Source: Pseudomonadaceae bacterium SI-3
GTDB lineage: Bacteria > Pseudomonadota > Gammaproteobacteria > Pseudomonadales > Pseudomonadaceae
Direction of reading: 5' to 3'
DNA length: 64,000 nucleotides
NCBI GenBank assembly: GCA_004010935.1
Contig: CP026511.1
Span: 3,038,001-3,102,000 of the forward strand
Shown here: positions 18,212-25,959 of the stretch, one piece after another
Position numbering within the stretch: position 1 is the stretch's first letter
Layout: each line of letters begins with the position of its first letter
Translations under genes and position numbers: made by a program
Notes under the pieces: generated by a model
Database searches by the model: none
What the model was told of the DNA's origin: nothing
Seen by the model: only the letters and a program-made list of their open reading frames with translations

Positions 18212-19036
18212 TTACTTTGCTTTGTAGATGATGCCCGGGCTGCATTGCACCATCTGATACAGCTCAGGAAGACCGTTCAGCGCTTCTGATGCTCCCAGAA
18301 AGAGGTATCCGCCTGGCTTCAACGTCGCGTGGATTCGTTTGAGGATGTCTTTCTTTACATCAGCAGAAAAATAAATCAGCACGTTGCGGCAGAACACCAC
18401 ATCGAACTTGCCGAGCACTGCATAGCTGTCGAGAAGGTTCTGCACCCGAAACTCAACACGACTACGAATTGCCGGCTTAACCACCCAACGACCCGGGCTT
18501 TTCACCTCGAAATGACGCTGCAGCCGCTCACTGGATAAACCTCGAGCGATAGCGAGACTGTCATATTCGGCTGCCTTCGATGCAGCAAGCATGGCGCCTG
18601 ACAACTCAGTAGCCACGATCTGAACTGCCGTTTTCGGCTGGCTAGGACTACTGCGCTCGTACTCGTCGATGGTCATCGACAGCGAGTAAGGCTCTTGCCC
18701 CGATGAACAAGCCGCCGACCAGATACGCAAGCGCTGTCCCGGCGCGTTTTTCAGCAGCTCAGGCAGAACGCGGTTTTTCATCACCTCAAAAGGATAGGTG
18801 TCACGAAACCAGAGCGTCTCGTTGGTTGTCATGGCGTCCACGACCTGCTCGCGCAGGCCGCTACGTGGCTGGGACTGAATCTTCCTGACCAAATCGCCAA
18901 GCGTTTTGAGCCCTTGTTGCTCCATAAGCTTGTTCAACCTGCTGGACACCAGGTATTGCTTGTTGCTGCCCAGCAGAATGCCGCACGTCTTCTCGAGGAA
19001 TATTCGGAACTGATCGAAATCCGGATCACCTGACAC
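18212..19036 (-). CDS. cheR: Chemotaxis protein methyltransferase CheR
   Basis: The 274-residue protein has the N-terminal helical CheR domain (1-80) and the SAM-binding domain with RIWSAACSSGQEPYSLSM and FDVVFCRNVLIYFS. It methylates glutamates of chemoreceptors using S-adenosylmethionine. It has the usual TTNETLWFRD segment before the catalytic domain. It follows cheV by 37 bases in the same direction, so the two are probably co-transcribed. In pseudomonads this pair normally sits beside flgA and flgB, as here. Confidence 0.95.
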   Translation of the reverse strand: MSGDPDFDQFRIFLEKTCGILLGSNKQYLVSSRLNKLMEQQGLKTLGDLVRKIQSQPRSGLREQVVDAMTTNETLWFRDTYPFEVMKNRVLPELLKNAPGQRLRIWSAACSSGQEPYSLSMTIDEYERSSPSQPKTAVQIVATELSGAMLAASKAAEYDSLAIARGLSSERLQRHFEVKSPGRWVVKPAIRSRVEFRVQNLLDSYAVLGKFDVVFCRNVLIYFSADVKKDILKRIHATLKPGGYLFLGASEALNGLPELYQMVQCSPGIIYKAK

Positions 19037-19073
19037 TAATAATGCCCACCAGTCATATTAAGAGGACGAAGCC

Positions 19074-20006
19074 TCAATTCTTATCCGTAGTCCGGATCCG
19101 CTCTATCACTCGATTGGCCAGATCATCTGCCTGAAACTTGGCGAGAAAATCGTCCGCTCCGACCCGCTTGACCATGCTCTGGTTGAACACACCGGAAAGC
19201 GAAGTATGCAGCAGAATATGCATATCACGCATAGACGGATCCTGACGAACCTCCGTCGTCAGGGTGTAACCATCCATTTCTGGCATTTCGATATCGGAAA
19301 TCATCATTATGAATTCGTCAGACGGCTTCTTGCCGTCCGCTACAAGCTTCCGCAGATAGGTGAGCGCCTGCCGCCCATCATTGTGCGCAACGACCTCGAT
19401 TCCCAGATTTTGTAGACAACGCATGATCTGCTTTCGCGCCACAGACGAGTCATCGACAATCAATACCCGGCTGGTTGAGGCCTTGTTACTGGTTGCCTCG
19501 TCCGCAATGCTGACCGAGAGCACTTCGGACACCGGCGCCACTTCGGCGAGTATCTTTTCAACGTCGATGATTTCTACCATCTGTTGATCTACATGAGTCA
19601 CGGCCGTCAAATAATGGTCGTGCCCAACACCCTTAGGCGGCGGAAGAATATCTTCCCAGTTCATGTTGACTATCCGCTCCACCGAGCGGACCAGAAAACC
19701 AAGCACCTTGGTGTTGTATTCGACAATGATGGCAAAGCTATTCGGCAAATCCTGTAGCACTGGCTTTCCGGTAGCAGCGGACAGATCGAGGATAGAAAGC
19801 GTACTTCCCCGAATGTTTGCCACCCCCCTCACCACCGGGCTCGACCGAGGCATGACCGTGAGCCGAGGGCACTGCAGCACCTCTTTGACCTTGAACACGT
19901 TGATGCCATAAAGCTGTTTGCCGTCCAGTCTGAACAGCAGCAGCTCCAAACGGTTCTGTCCCACCAGCTGCGTACGCTGGTTAACCGAATCCAATACACC
20001 GGCCAT
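19074..20006 (-). CDS. cheV: Chemotaxis coupling protein CheV
   Basis: The 310-residue protein has an N-terminal CheW-like domain (about 15-160) and a C-terminal receiver domain with the phosphoacceptor in MISDIEMPEMDG and the acidic pair in VLIVDDSS. CheV links chemoreceptors to CheA and adapts by phosphorylation. The frame extends 13 codons further up, but an AGAGGAAA ribosome site 7 bases before the ATG at 20006 and the usual MAGVLDSVNQRTQLVGQNR start favour the shorter form. It is divergent from flgA. Confidence 0.94.
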   Translation of the reverse strand: MAGVLDSVNQRTQLVGQNRLELLLFRLDGKQLYGINVFKVKEVLQCPRLTVMPRSSPVVRGVANIRGSTLSILDLSAATGKPVLQDLPNSFAIIVEYNTKVLGFLVRSVERIVNMNWEDILPPPKGVGHDHYLTAVTHVDQQMVEIIDVEKILAEVAPVSEVLSVSIADEATSNKASTSRVLIVDDSSVARKQIMRCLQNLGIEVVAHNDGRQALTYLRKLVADGKKPSDEFIMMISDIEMPEMDGYTLTTEVRQDPSMRDMHILLHTSLSGVFNQSMVKRVGADDFLAKFQADDLANRVIERIRTTDKN

Positions 20007-20148
20007 GCCAGTTTCCTCTTGCGTGTGAGATGGGCGGGCAGACATCTGTAGCTCAGACTATCTGGCGCTGAAGTGGCATGCATTACCAACACGGGTTTGC
20101 AAAAATACCTGCCTCGCCTGTTCAGTCAGTTTCTGAGCGACCAGCAAA

Positions 20149-20164
20149 CGGCACGCCCCTTGCT
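20149..20164 (+). promoter_or_regulatory. Sigma-54 promoter reading into flgA
   Basis: CGGCACGCCCCTTGCT differs from TGGCACG-N4-TTGCW only at the first base. Counting 12 bases from the -12 GC puts transcription start at about 20175, next to the flgA ATG at 20176. Confidence 0.75.
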
Positions 20165-20175
20165 TCAACCAAGAC

Positions 20176-20928
20176 ATGAGCAGACAGACGACTTTTTTCC
20201 GGCATCCGTGCAAGACGCTTTTCCAAACGTTTCTATTGGCGACTCTGTGCGGGCTCAGCCAGTTGGCTGACTCAGCAAGCTTTACGCGACCTGAACAGCT
20301 TATCGACGCGACCCGCGCTTTTCTTGAGCAGGAAGTAACTGACTATTTACAGCGTAGTCAAATTCAGGCGCGCTACGAGATCGAGCTGAACAGACTGGAC
20401 CCGCGCCTACGGCTAGCGGCCTGCGATCAAGAATTGACGACCAGACTCGAAAGCCCGGCACAACCCGTTGGTCGCATTACCGTGCGGGTTAGCTGTGAAG
20501 CTACTTCGCCCTGGTCCGTTTTCGTCCCTGCACAGGTCCATTTGTTCCGCGAGGTAATCGTAGCCAAACGACCCCTGGCCCGAGAGAGTGTCGTAGAGCT
20601 AGCCGATGTCACCCTTGCCGAGCGCGACGTCAGCTTGCTGAATCAAGGCTATCTGACCTCGTTCGACCAAGTGCTGGGCAATAAGATTACCCGCAGCGCC
20701 CTCCCCGACCAGGTGCTATCTCCAACCTACTTATCCGCAGCTGAAATAGTCCGAAAAGGCGACCAGGTGGTAATCAGCGCGAAAAACTCTACGATAAATG
20801 TAAGAATGCCTGGTGAGGCGCTGTCCGACGGCGCGCTTGGCTCTCAGATCAGAGTCAAAAACCAGCGCTCCGGACGAACCATCAAAGCCCGCGTCGTTGG
20901 TCCCGGGCAGGTAGAAGTCGCAATGTGA
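20176..20928 (+). CDS. flgA: Flagellar P-ring chaperone FlgA
   Basis: The 250-residue protein has a signal peptide of about 34 residues, then an SAF-type core (VIVAKRPLARESVVELADVTLAERDV, GNKITRSALPDQVLSPTYL, ALGSQIRVKNQRSGRTIKARVVGPGQVEV). It is a periplasmic chaperone for P-ring assembly by FlgI. No Shine-Dalgarno sequence precedes the ATG, and a -24/-12 promoter ends 11 bases before it, so the mRNA may be leaderless. A start further inside would cut into the signal peptide. It is divergent from cheV and is followed by flgM. Confidence 0.93.
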   Translation: MSRQTTFFRHPCKTLFQTFLLATLCGLSQLADSASFTRPEQLIDATRAFLEQEVTDYLQRSQIQARYEIELNRLDPRLRLAACDQELTTRLESPAQPVGRITVRVSCEATSPWSVFVPAQVHLFREVIVAKRPLARESVVELADVTLAERDVSLLNQGYLTSFDQVLGNKITRSALPDQVLSPTYLSAAEIVRKGDQVVISAKNSTINVRMPGEALSDGALGSQIRVKNQRSGRTIKARVVGPGQVEVAM

Positions 20929-20969
20929 AGTCGGGCGCCGCTACGCCAGCCGCCCATATGAAAAAAGAC

Positions 20970-20996
20970 TAAAGTTTTATTTGGATTTGCCGAAAA
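20970..20996 (+). promoter_or_regulatory. FliA (sigma-28) promoter of flgMN
   Basis: TAAAGTTT and GCCGAAAA are separated by 11 bases, which fits the FliA consensus TAAAGTTT-N11-GCCGATAA with one mismatch. It lies 36 bases before the flgM ATG. Confidence 0.88.
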
Positions 20997-21032
20997 GCAG
21001 GCAAGCGTCCTGACTTATTCGAGGTTTCGATC

Positions 21033-21362
21033 ATGGTTATCGATTTCAATCGGCCCAACAGCGCCGTCAATTCAACCAGCAATGGGCGTAGCAGCAACGT
21101 CCAGAACACTGAGCGACCAACGGCTCAGCAGCCCTCCACTGACGAAGCAAAGACCACCGGCAACAGCCCGGTATCGGGGGAGAGCGTTCAGCTGAGCCCC
21201 GAAGCCCAGCGCCTGCAGCAGACCACCGAGAAGTTGAACCAGCAGCCCGCCGTTGATCAAGAGCGTGTTGCTCAGATCAAGCAGGCAATCGCCGATGGTA
21301 GCTATCAGGTGGACAGCCAGCGAGTGGCGTCGAAGCTACTGTCGTTCGAAAGCCAGCGCTGA
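21033..21362 (+). CDS. flgM: Anti-sigma-28 factor FlgM
   Basis: The 109-residue protein has a Ser/Gln/Thr-rich disordered N-terminal half and the FlgM C-terminal region ([45 protein letters not shown]). FlgM holds FliA inactive until the hook is finished and is then exported. It is driven by a FliA-type promoter, which gives negative feedback. flgN follows. Confidence 0.94.
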   Translation: MVIDFNRPNSAVNSTSNGRSSNVQNTERPTAQQPSTDEAKTTGNSPVSGESVQLSPEAQRLQQTTEKLNQQPAVDQERVAQIKQAIADGSYQVDSQRVASKLLSFESQR

Positions 21363-21406
21363 GCCTGACACCAATGCGAGCGGGCGTGAGTGCAACAGAG
21401 GCCACT

Positions 21407-21877
21407 ATGCTAGATTCCGAATTGCTCCAGCAGCTGACCAACGATATCGACACCGCCAGAACGCTACGCGAGCTCACCGACGCGGAATATCTGGCGCTCT
21501 CTGAGCGTAATCTCGGTGGACTGGAGCAGCTGCTCACGCAAAAGCAAGCACTGCTGGCACTTTTGGGCCAACATGGCACACTACGCAGCCAGGCATTAGC
21601 TAGGGCACAGCTGAGCGCCGACCGGAACGGCTTGGCACAGTTTGCCGCAGCTTCAGAGATAGGCGGCGAGATCCTTGCCCAGGCAGAACAGCTGGAGATC
21701 ATCCTTGAGGACTGCCGCAAAGCCAATGAACGCAATGGCAAGCTTATCCGGGCCAACCAGAGCGCCGTAGGCACCATGCTGCAAATACTGCAAGGCACCT
21801 CCCAGACCCCGGACGTTTATGATCGCCGGGGAGCTGCAGCCAAAAGCACTCCTCATCGCCCGCTCAGCCAGGCCTGA
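21407..21877 (+). CDS. flgN: Flagellar export chaperone FlgN
   Basis: The 156-residue protein is almost entirely helical, with a coiled-coil pattern (LLQQLTNDIDTARTLRELTDAEYLALSERNLGGLEQLLTQKQALLALL). FlgN is the cytosolic chaperone that delivers FlgK and FlgL to the export gate. The ATG at 21407 is preferred over one 11 codons earlier because homologues start at MLDSELLQ. The gene follows flgM in the usual order. Confidence 0.9.
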   Translation: MLDSELLQQLTNDIDTARTLRELTDAEYLALSERNLGGLEQLLTQKQALLALLGQHGTLRSQALARAQLSADRNGLAQFAAASEIGGEILAQAEQLEIILEDCRKANERNGKLIRANQSAVGTMLQILQGTSQTPDVYDRRGAAAKSTPHRPLSQA

Positions 21878-21950
21878 ACCATCCGCAGCCGGATAGCATC
21901 AAAGTGCTATCATTGGGCTGTCGTCGTTACATGCCGGAGAGCAACGCCAA

Positions 21951-22700
21951 GTGTCTAGTCCTTTCGCCGAGGGAGAAGGCCCTCAGCCCCCTCAGATACT
22001 CAAGACTCCAGTCGAAATTCAGGCAAATTTACGCCCCCTGCTGGATAACCATATCCCACTGCAGGTCCGTTTTGCCGAGCGCGCTCAGCGGTACCAGACT
22101 TACCTGGTAGAGATAAACCGCGAAAAGGGCTGGCTTGCGTTAGACGAGCTGATACCTAGCGATGGTGAGCGACTAATGGCGTCAGGAGAAGCTTTCCAAA
22201 TAGAAGGCTTTTACGAGGGCGTGCGAATTGCCTGGAATAATCCCCATCCGGTTCATCTTGGCGAATTGGACGATGCGCGCTGCTATTGGGCTCACCTGCC
22301 AGACGAAATTCTCTATCACCAGCGGCGAAACGCCTATCGCGCCACACTGAGCGGGCAGCCAATCGCAGCGCAACTGAACGGAAGGACGATCAGGAAACCG
22401 CTGGTGGGCAAAGTCCTGGACATGTCTGCAACAGGTTGCAAGCTGAGCTTCCCAGGGAATCTACAAGCTGGCCTAAAGTCCGGCCAAGTCTATGATCAAC
22501 TTTCCGTAGACTTGCCTTTCGGCGCCATAACAACCGCAGCTGAGCTGCGCCACGTTATCTACGATGAGAAACTTGATCTGACGTTCTGCGGGATACGCTT
22601 CCACCGAATCAGCGGTTTAACGCAGAGACAGGTTGAACGGTTCGTCTATCAGCTACAACGCGAAGCCCGACGTGATCAGGTGACCGACCGGTTTAGTTGA
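21951..22700 (+). CDS. ycgR: Flagellar brake protein YcgR (PilZ domain)
   Basis: The 249-residue protein has an N-terminal YcgR domain (about 20-115) and a C-terminal PilZ domain with YHQRRNAYRATL (RxxxR for cyclic-di-GMP) and VLDMSATGCKLSF (DxSxxG-type). Bound to cyclic-di-GMP, such proteins slow the flagellar motor. It starts with GTG; a GGAGA site lies about 10 bases upstream and no in-frame ATG fits better. It follows flgN, as in other pseudomonads, and links the c-di-GMP pathway to motility. Confidence 0.92.
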   Translation: MSSPFAEGEGPQPPQILKTPVEIQANLRPLLDNHIPLQVRFAERAQRYQTYLVEINREKGWLALDELIPSDGERLMASGEAFQIEGFYEGVRIAWNNPHPVHLGELDDARCYWAHLPDEILYHQRRNAYRATLSGQPIAAQLNGRTIRKPLVGKVLDMSATGCKLSFPGNLQAGLKSGQVYDQLSVDLPFGAITTAAELRHVIYDEKLDLTFCGIRFHRISGLTQRQVERFVYQLQREARRDQVTDRFS

Positions 22701-23325
22701 TACAGCAACACGCACGCTACTGGTCGGCGCTCATCAAAAGCTACCCCCCCTCTCTACCCGGCACCTACTCATCAGCTCGCGACCAAAGCAAACGGCGAGT
22801 CAGCCTGCGCATAGAAAACGACAGCGCAAAACACCGGCTCGTATTGATAGCTGACCCTATGCACGGTGTGATTAGCTAGAGGCTCGAATATTGAGCCAGT
22901 GTGATGCCTGGCGCCTATCTTCAAATGCCCCCCGCAAACGCGTCCCCGCACGTCCAGACCACCTTGGAAGGCCTGAGCTATCGGGCACTCGGTACGTGTC
23001 GATGGCGTCTGTAGTCGGCTGAGACAGAGATCGACCCGATCGGTGGCAGCAGAGACGATGGCAATGGCACGCCTTCTCCGAAACATGCCAACAGCGTGAA
23101 AGGACCCGCTGGTTCGCGGTCCGTTATGGAGCCGCCGAGCGTCCGTGCAGCTGTGACACTGCAGTAGGTACGTAGATCCAGCACTAAGCGGCAGTTGTGA
23201 GGATAGACCGGAACGGAGGGGCCGAAGCCGGCTTCAATCCGCACGGAGATGTGCCATCGAAGCAGACCTAAAGGCAATGACTGCAGGAGCTGTCCATCTA
23301 GGCCAGGTGGATGAATGCTCCCATG
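22701..23325. other. Gene-poor segment of unknown content beside tRNA-Arg(CCU)
   Basis: No convincing gene is seen in 625 bases. Two overlapping minus-strand frames of about 100 codons (22772-23086 and 22978-23277) lack good start sites and resemble no family I can name. The segment abuts the 3' end of a tRNA gene, the side where integrases insert, so it could be the trace of a lost element. I found no second copy of the tRNA 3' end here. Confidence 0.4.
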
Positions 23326-23402
23326 TGGCGTCCCAGGCGAGGTTCGAACTCACAACCTTCCCCTTAGGAGGGGGATGCTCTATCCAATTGAGCTACTGGG
23401 AC
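23326..23402 (-). tRNA. tRNA-Arg (anticodon CCT)
   Basis: The minus strand folds as a 77-base tRNA with encoded CCA. The acceptor stem is GTCCCAG/CTGGGAC, the D-arm GCTC/GAGC, and the anticodon arm TCCCC/GGGGA with loop CTCCTAA. The T-arm carries TTCGAAC. It reads AGG codons. Confidence 0.95.
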
Positions 23403-23662
23403 ACGCGGGCGGCAGCATGTTAGCGAGCATTGGCTCGTTTGTCATGCCCGCCCCACTTATAAAGCAGCAACGACCAATGGCTAACCATGACAGCACACAC
23501 CACCCATTGCATTTTGCATGAACGAGAACCGGAAATCTTGCAAAGCGCATTGGTCAAATTTGAAAATCACTGATAAGTCATTGATATATAACGGTTATTT
23601 AACAACAACCTGTTGGCACGAGAGGTGCTTAATTACCTGACCGTAACGCGAAGGAGACGCCG

Positions 23663-23863
23663 ATGCCACGCCCAGCCTACCTACTCAGTACCGCCCTTTT
23701 GGCCGCTGTCGCAATTCCGCTGCTTGAGACCATGCCGACGGACCTTATGAAGACAGCATCGAACCCCTCTCAGGTGACGACACCTAGGCTTTCTGTGCCG
23801 GCAAGCACCATTAGCAGCAGCGCGCAAAGCAAGCCCGCTCAGGCACAGCGCTGGATTTTCTAG
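23663..23863 (+). CDS. Small predicted exported protein
   Basis: I recognise no family. The 66-residue protein has a hydrophobic N-terminus (YLLSTALLAAVAIPLL) consistent with a signal peptide or anchor, then a Ser/Thr/Pro/Gln-rich tail. An AAGGAG ribosome site lies 8 bases before the ATG, which supports expression. An AT-rich stretch with TATATAA about 70 bases upstream could hold a promoter. A second small gene follows. Confidence 0.55.
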   Translation: MPRPAYLLSTALLAAVAIPLLETMPTDLMKTASNPSQVTTPRLSVPASTISSSAQSKPAQAQRWIF

Positions 23864-23901
23864 ACCAAGATGGCTGCGTGCAGGCTTTATCGGAGATGAA
23901 A

Positions 23902-24084
23902 ATGTCTATTTACGGATATCTATTCCTTGCGCTTGGCATACTGTGCGGCGCCCTGAGTATCGGCTCAACCCTTCCTGAGTTCTGGGATACGCTTGTCACA
24001 GGCGGCACAGTGCTATTCGCGGTGCTGTTTACGATTACGCTGCTGCTAGGTCGGCGAATCAAATTCGACCCAGTGCTGCGCTAG
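23902..24084 (+). CDS. Small two-helix membrane protein
   Basis: The 60-residue protein has two hydrophobic segments (YLFLALGILCGALSIG and LVTGGTVLFAVLFTITLLL) followed by a basic end (GRRIKFDPVLR). It is probably an inner-membrane protein with both ends in the cytosol. A GGAG site 6 bases before the ATG at 23902 sets the start; GTG at 23878 and ATG at 23896 are in frame but have no such site. No function can be assigned. It follows the exported small protein by 38 bases. Confidence 0.6.
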   Translation: MSIYGYLFLALGILCGALSIGSTLPEFWDTLVTGGTVLFAVLFTITLLLGRRIKFDPVLR

Positions 24085-24141
24085 CGACGCAGACGAGATA
24101 AGCGCTGGATCACAATAAAGGCTATTGGCCACCACAGAGCC

Positions 24142-24169
24142 TTTACTCCTGCTTTTGTCGCCGTATAAT
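24142..24169 (+). promoter_or_regulatory. Sigma-70-type promoter upstream of amrZ
   Basis: TTTACT and a perfect TATAAT (24164-24169) are 16 bases apart. They would give a leader of about 115 bases before amrZ. Confidence 0.5.
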
Positions 24170-24211
24170 TGGCGTCATTAAGTTGTCCAGCATCTTTTTC
24201 GCAGGTCGTGG

Positions 24212-24227
24212 AACAGCATGTGCTGTT
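24212..24227. promoter_or_regulatory. Palindrome in the amrZ leader (possible operator)
   Basis: AACAGCATGTGCTGTT has perfect 7-base arms. It lies about 65 bases before the amrZ start and just after the putative promoter, so it could be an operator or an RNA hairpin. Confidence 0.4.
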
Positions 24228-24292
24228 TGGTGTCAGACCGGTGACTAGAACGGCAATAAGCCACCATCGCCCACCTGACTAACCGGTTTAAT

Positions 24293-24619
24293 ATGCGCCC
24301 AATGAAGCAGGCAGTTTACTCCAGCCGTACGGCTGACAAATTCGTGGTTCGGCTCCCAGACGGAATGCGAGAGCGCATTGCAGAGGTTGCGCGGAACCAC
24401 CATCGAAGCATGAACTCCGAGATCATTGCACGCCTAGAGCAAAGCCTTCTTCAAGAAGGTGCGCTTGATGACGATTCCGCAATGCGCCTGGACAGCCCGG
24501 AACTGTCGCTGCATGAGCGCGAACTGCTGCAACGCTTTCGCCAGTTGGCCCACCGTCAGCAAAACGCACTGATCGCCCTTATCGCGCAGGATGCCGAAGC
24601 TGCGAAAGAAGAAGATTGA
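24293..24619 (+). CDS. amrZ: Ribbon-helix-helix transcription factor AmrZ (AlgZ)
   Basis: The 108-residue protein closely matches AmrZ of P. aeruginosa as I recall it: an Arc-type ribbon-helix-helix core ([40 protein letters not shown]) and the C-terminal tetramerisation tail ([32 protein letters not shown]). AmrZ governs alginate, motility, pili and cyclic-di-GMP genes. The ribbon residues that read DNA (KFVVRLP) are intact. The gene stands alone, with its own promoter region and a strong terminator. Confidence 0.96.
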   Translation: MRPMKQAVYSSRTADKFVVRLPDGMRERIAEVARNHHRSMNSEIIARLEQSLLQEGALDDDSAMRLDSPELSLHERELLQRFRQLAHRQQNALIALIAQDAEAAKEED

Positions 24620-24643
24620 ATCCGTTCAGTGCTGACGACTAGC

Positions 24644-24678
24644 GCAAACCGCCCTGACAGCACGACAGGGCGGTTTGC
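24644..24678 (+). terminator. Terminator of amrZ
   Basis: Thirteen-base perfect arms GCAAACCGCCCTG and CAGGGCGGTTTGC enclose a 9-base loop, 24 bases after the amrZ stop. Confidence 0.85.
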
Positions 24679-24741
24679 ATTTGGTAAGACGCATTGTTAG
24701 CCACCTTGGCGATAGGGTGGATTTACCAGCAACATGAAACG

Positions 24742-24774
24742 AAAATGCCTACGCCTTATCAGCGTAGGCATTTT
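24742..24774. terminator. Terminator of oadGAB
   Basis: Thirteen-base perfect arms AAAATGCCTACGC and GCGTAGGCATTTT enclose CTTATCA. It lies 38 bases beyond the oadB stop and could act in both directions. Confidence 0.85.
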
Positions 24775-24812
24775 CTCGTGCCTCTTTCCCACGCCACGCA
24801 TCAGCAGTGGCG

Positions 24813-25949
24813 TTAGCCTACAAAGCTAAGCAGAACGCCCGCCGCAACAGCCGAGCCAATCACCCCCGCTACGTTCGGGCCCATGGCATGCATGAGCAGG
24901 AAGTTCTGAGGATTCGCCTCAAGCCCGACCTTGTTCGATACTCTCGCCGCCATTGGCACTGCCGAAACGCCGGCCGACCCAATCAGCGGGTTGATCTTGT
25001 TCGCGCTGAACATGTTCATGACCTTGGCCATCAGCACGCCCGCCGCCGTACCGCCACAGAAGGCAACCATTCCAAGCAGCAAGATCCCAAGGGTTTTCAT
25101 CTGCAGAAAGGCTTCGGCGGACAGCTTAGAGCCAACAGTCAGCCCCAACGCGATGGTCACGATGTTGATCAGCGCGTTACGCGAGGTGTCGGCCAGACGA
25201 TCCACGACCCCGCACTCGCGCAACAGGTTACCAAAGGCGAACATGCCTACTAGCGGCGCGGCATCCGGCAGTAGCAAACCCACCATCAGAGCAAGCATGA
25301 GCGGAAAGACGATCTTTTCTGCCTGACCGACATGGCGCAGCTGCGTCATGACAATGGCGCGTTCTTCCTTGGTCGTCAGCGCTCGCATGATGGGTGGCTG
25401 AATCAACGGAACCAGCGCCATGTAAGAGTAGGCCGCGACAGCGATCGGCCCCAGCAGATGCGGAGCGAGCTTTGCCGTCACGAAGATTGAAGTGGGGCCG
25501 TCTGCACCGCCAATGATCGCAATCGAAGCAGCCTCACGCAGTGTGAATTCCATCCCCGGAACCCCCATTGCCGCAAGCGACAGGGCACCAAGCAAGGTGG
25601 CGAAGATACCGAATTGCGCCGCCGCACCGAGCAGCAAAGTCTTGGGGTTAGCCAGCATTGGACCGAAGTCTGTCATGGCGCCGACGCCCATGAATATCAA
25701 CAACGGGAACACACTGGTCGGCAGACCCACTTCATAGAACAGGTGGAGGATGCCCGCACCCTCGGCCATGTTGGCAACGGGAATATTGGCAAGCACGCCG
25801 CCAAATCCGATTGGGATCAGCAGCAAAGGTTCGAACCCCTTGCGAATCGCCAGATAGATCAGCCCCAGACACACCACGATCATCAGCAGCTGACCGGGCT
25901 CTATATGATAAAGACCAGTGCTGTGCCACAGCTTGAGCAACTTATCCAT
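24813..25949 (-). CDS. oadB: Oxaloacetate decarboxylase beta subunit (Na+ pump)
   Basis: The 378-residue protein is highly hydrophobic with about nine membrane segments. It carries the Na+-decarboxylase beta signature [22 protein letters not shown] and [19 protein letters not shown]. The subunit decarboxylates carboxybiotin and exports Na+ across the inner membrane. The family is normally ~375-430 aa. It lies 10 bases after oadA, so the complex is made from one operon with oadG. Confidence 0.95.
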   Translation of the reverse strand: MDKLLKLWHSTGLYHIEPGQLLMIVVCLGLIYLAIRKGFEPLLLIPIGFGGVLANIPVANMAEGAGILHLFYEVGLPTSVFPLLIFMGVGAMTDFGPMLANPKTLLLGAAAQFGIFATLLGALSLAAMGVPGMEFTLREAASIAIIGGADGPTSIFVTAKLAPHLLGPIAVAAYSYMALVPLIQPPIMRALTTKEERAIVMTQLRHVGQAEKIVFPLMLALMVGLLLPDAAPLVGMFAFGNLLRECGVVDRLADTSRNALINIVTIALGLTVGSKLSAEAFLQMKTLGILLLGMVAFCGGTAAGVLMAKVMNMFSANKINPLIGSAGVSAVPMAARVSNKVGLEANPQNFLLMHAMGPNVAGVIGSAVAAGVLLSFVG

Positions 25950-25959
25950 GCAGCGCTCC

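Noticed and set aside
22701-23325. A direct repeat of the tRNA-Arg(CCU) 3' end marking an integrated element
   Set aside because: Only a seven-base match to the tRNA end was seen, which is chance level.
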